From Deltaproteobacteria bacterium (GTDB lineage Bacteria; Desulfobacterota; Syntrophobacteria; BM002): a DNA stretch of 6,495 bases. Positions 5,123 through 6,495 of the stretch are shown one piece after another. The stretch is from the NCBI GenBank assembly GCA_017861095.1, contig JAGFXI010000155.1, positions 1-6,495 of the forward strand, written 5' to 3'. How positions within the stretch are numbered: the first letter of the stretch is position 1; the number at the start of each line of letters is the position of its first letter. The notes under the pieces were generated by a model that saw nothing but the letters and a program-made list of their open reading frames with translations, did no database searches and had not been told where the DNA came from. The position numbers and the translations under genes were made by a program.

Positions 5123-6495
5123 CTACTCCTCATCGAGCACGCTGCGGACTCTCCGGACGAGCTCGGTCATTTCGTAAGGCTTCTGGAGAAAATCCCGGGC
5201 CCCGGCGTCAAGGACCTCCTGCCTGTATCCATCCGCAACCACGCCGCTGGCCACGATCACCCTGACTTCAGGGTTCATGCGCACGAGCTCCTCCAGGCAA
5301 CGGCTCCCGCCCATTCCGGGCATGATGAGATCCAGGATCACGAGAGCAATACGTTCCTTCTCTTCTTCATAGATCCGGAGCGCCGTTTCTCCGTCCGGAG
5401 CGGCAAGGGCCGTGTATCCCGACCTATTCAGGATCTCGATTGCGAGCCCCGCAACCGATGCCTCGTCGTCGACGACCAGGATGGTCTCGCTGCCCCACCC
5501 TAGCGGTACCTCCGTATCTCTGACCTCCGGGACCTCCTGTTCTTCTTCGTCCGCCACCGGCAGGTAGATCTCAAATCGTGTCCCTGCGCCGGGCTCGCTG
5601 CTGCACGCGACATGGCCCCCGTGGCCCTTGACGATCCCGTAGACCGTGGCGAGCCCCAGCCCCGTTCCCCTGCCCACCCCCTTGGTGGTGAAAAAGGGCT
5701 CGAACACATGCTCCAGAGTCTCCTGGTCCATGCCGTGGCCCGTGTCGGTCATCACCAGGAGGCAATACCTCCCGGGCTTCACACCCTGATACCGGCGGGA
5801 ATGTCTCCGGTCAAGCCGCACGTTCCTGGTCTCGATGGTGAGATTGCCTCCGGCGGGCATGGCATCCTTGGCGTTGATCGCCAGATTCATGATCACTTGC
5901 TCCATCTGAACCGGGTCGGCATGGACGGTCTTGAGATCGTCGGCGAGATGGAGCTGGATTTCAATCATCTTCGGAATGGTCCGCGTCAGAAGCTTGTATA
6001 TCGCCTGGACCTCGCGGTTCAGATCCACCGGCCTGAGCCTGCTCTCTAACTTGCGACTGAACGCGAGAAGCTGCCGGGTCAGCTCTCCACCCCGCCTGGC
6101 GGCTCGGACGATTTCGTGGAGCTCCCGACTTCCGGGCTCCTCTCTCCGTCTATCCAGAAGGAGCAGCTCGGCATAGCCCTGGACCGCCTGAAGCAGATTA
6201 TTGAAATCATGGGCCACTCCGCCGGCGAGGGTGCCGATGGCCTCCATCTTCTGAGCCTGCAGGAGCTGGGCGCGCAGCGTCTTCTCCGCGCTCGTGTCGA
6301 CAACGAAGGTGAGGACTGCCGGTTCTCCCTGGTAGTCGATCACCGCGACCCAGACGGCGATGTCGAAACACTCTCCACCCTTCTTGATCCCCCTCGCCTC
6401 ATAGAAGGTGGGCACCTCTTCGCCCGCCAGGCGTGCCCTCCGCCGCCGCCGAATGACCTCCCGGTCTTCGGGGGCGTACAGGGCCTCGACGGGGA
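5123..6495 (-). CDS. Hybrid sensor histidine kinase with PAS, kinase and receiver domains (5' end outside window)
   Basis: The frame is open to the right edge, giving 456 visible residues without the true start. Residues 1 to about 70 are the end of a PAS/PAC sensor domain (EALYAPEDREVI, FYEARGIKKGGECFDIAVWV, VVDTSAEK). The dimerisation/phosphoacceptor box is AQKMEAIGTLAGGVAHDFNN, with H95 as the predicted phosphorylated histidine. The ATP-binding domain has the N box NLAINAKDAM at about 203-212, DTGHGM at about 250-255 and GRGTGLGLATVYGIVKGHGG at about 274-293. The C-terminal receiver domain (about 337-456) has VVDDE, the phosphorylatable D388 in LDLIMPGMGG, and K438 in LQKPYE. It should autophosphorylate on H95 and pass phosphate to D388, then perhaps to an external partner. 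No DNA-binding output domain is present. The visible part has no membrane span. The signal sensed is unknown; the chr genes lie 172 bases downstream, and a functional link is not shown. Confidence 0.92.
   Translation of the reverse strand, partial: PVEALYAPEDREVIRRRRRARLAGEEVPTFYEARGIKKGGECFDIAVWVAVIDYQGEPAVLTFVVDTSAEKTLRAQLLQAQKMEAIGTLAGGVAHDFNNLLQAVQGYAELLLLDRRREEPGSRELHEIVRAARRGGELTRQLLAFSRKLESRLRPVDLNREVQAIYKLLTRTIPKMIEIQLHLADDLKTVHADPVQMEQVIMNLAINAKDAMPAGGNLTIETRNVRLDRRHSRRYQGVKPGRYCLLVMTDTGHGMDQETLEHVFEPFFTTKGVGRGTGLGLATVYGIVKGHGGHVACSSEPGAGTRFEIYLPVADEEEQEVPEVRDTEVPLGWGSETILVVDDEASVAGLAIEILNRSGYTALAAPDGETALRIYEEEKERIALVILDLIMPGMGGSRCLEELVRMNPEVRVIVASGVVADGYRQEVLDAGARDFLQKPYEMTELVRRVRSVLDEE

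Overview
All confidently identified genes lie on the minus strand. In their reading direction they are: a 5'-truncated hybrid sensor histidine kinase (5123-6495, running off the right edge); a stand-alone ChrB-type chromate resistance protein (4516-4950); a remnant of the chromate transporter ChrA (4305-4520); a very large phosphoenolpyruvate-synthase-like protein (981-4187, with its original end probably at 946); and a YbhB/YbcL-type phosphatidylethanolamine-binding-like protein (288-746). The left 290 bases hold a short inverted repeat and a weakly supported 42-codon plus-strand reading frame that ends tail-to-tail with the last gene.

The DNA is GC-rich, with strong G/C preference at third codon positions and good Shine-Dalgarno sequences, so this is a Gram-negative-type bacterium. 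The kinase (an HDFNNLLQ-type phosphoacceptor box with a C-terminal receiver) and the PEP-synthase-like protein with a non-standard C-terminal half both resemble proteins I associate with Desulfobacterota (former Deltaproteobacteria). That placement is inference, and other GC-rich environmental lineages are possible.

The most informative parts are two lesions and one unusual architecture. First, chrB is intact but the chrA reading frame that follows keeps only about its last 70 codons, starting almost exactly at the chrB stop codon, as if an internal deletion had removed most of the transporter. Second, the PEP-synthase-like protein has the ATP-grasp nucleotide-binding and phosphohistidine swivel domains, but I see no usual PEP/pyruvate TIM barrel. 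In its place is a different conserved-looking domain, followed by a concanavalin-A-like (LamG/DUF1080-type) beta-sandwich domain. Third, the last part of that beta-sandwich is broken across reading frames: its expected continuation appears in the two other minus-strand frames and ends at 946, so the annotated tail of about 58 residues is probably a frameshift product.

The genes do not form an obvious single pathway. Gaps of 172, 117 and about 200 bases separate the kinase, chr, PEP-synthase-like and PEBP-like units, so they are probably separate or loosely linked transcription units. I see no RNA genes, CRISPR arrays, insertion sequences or convincing rho-independent terminators.
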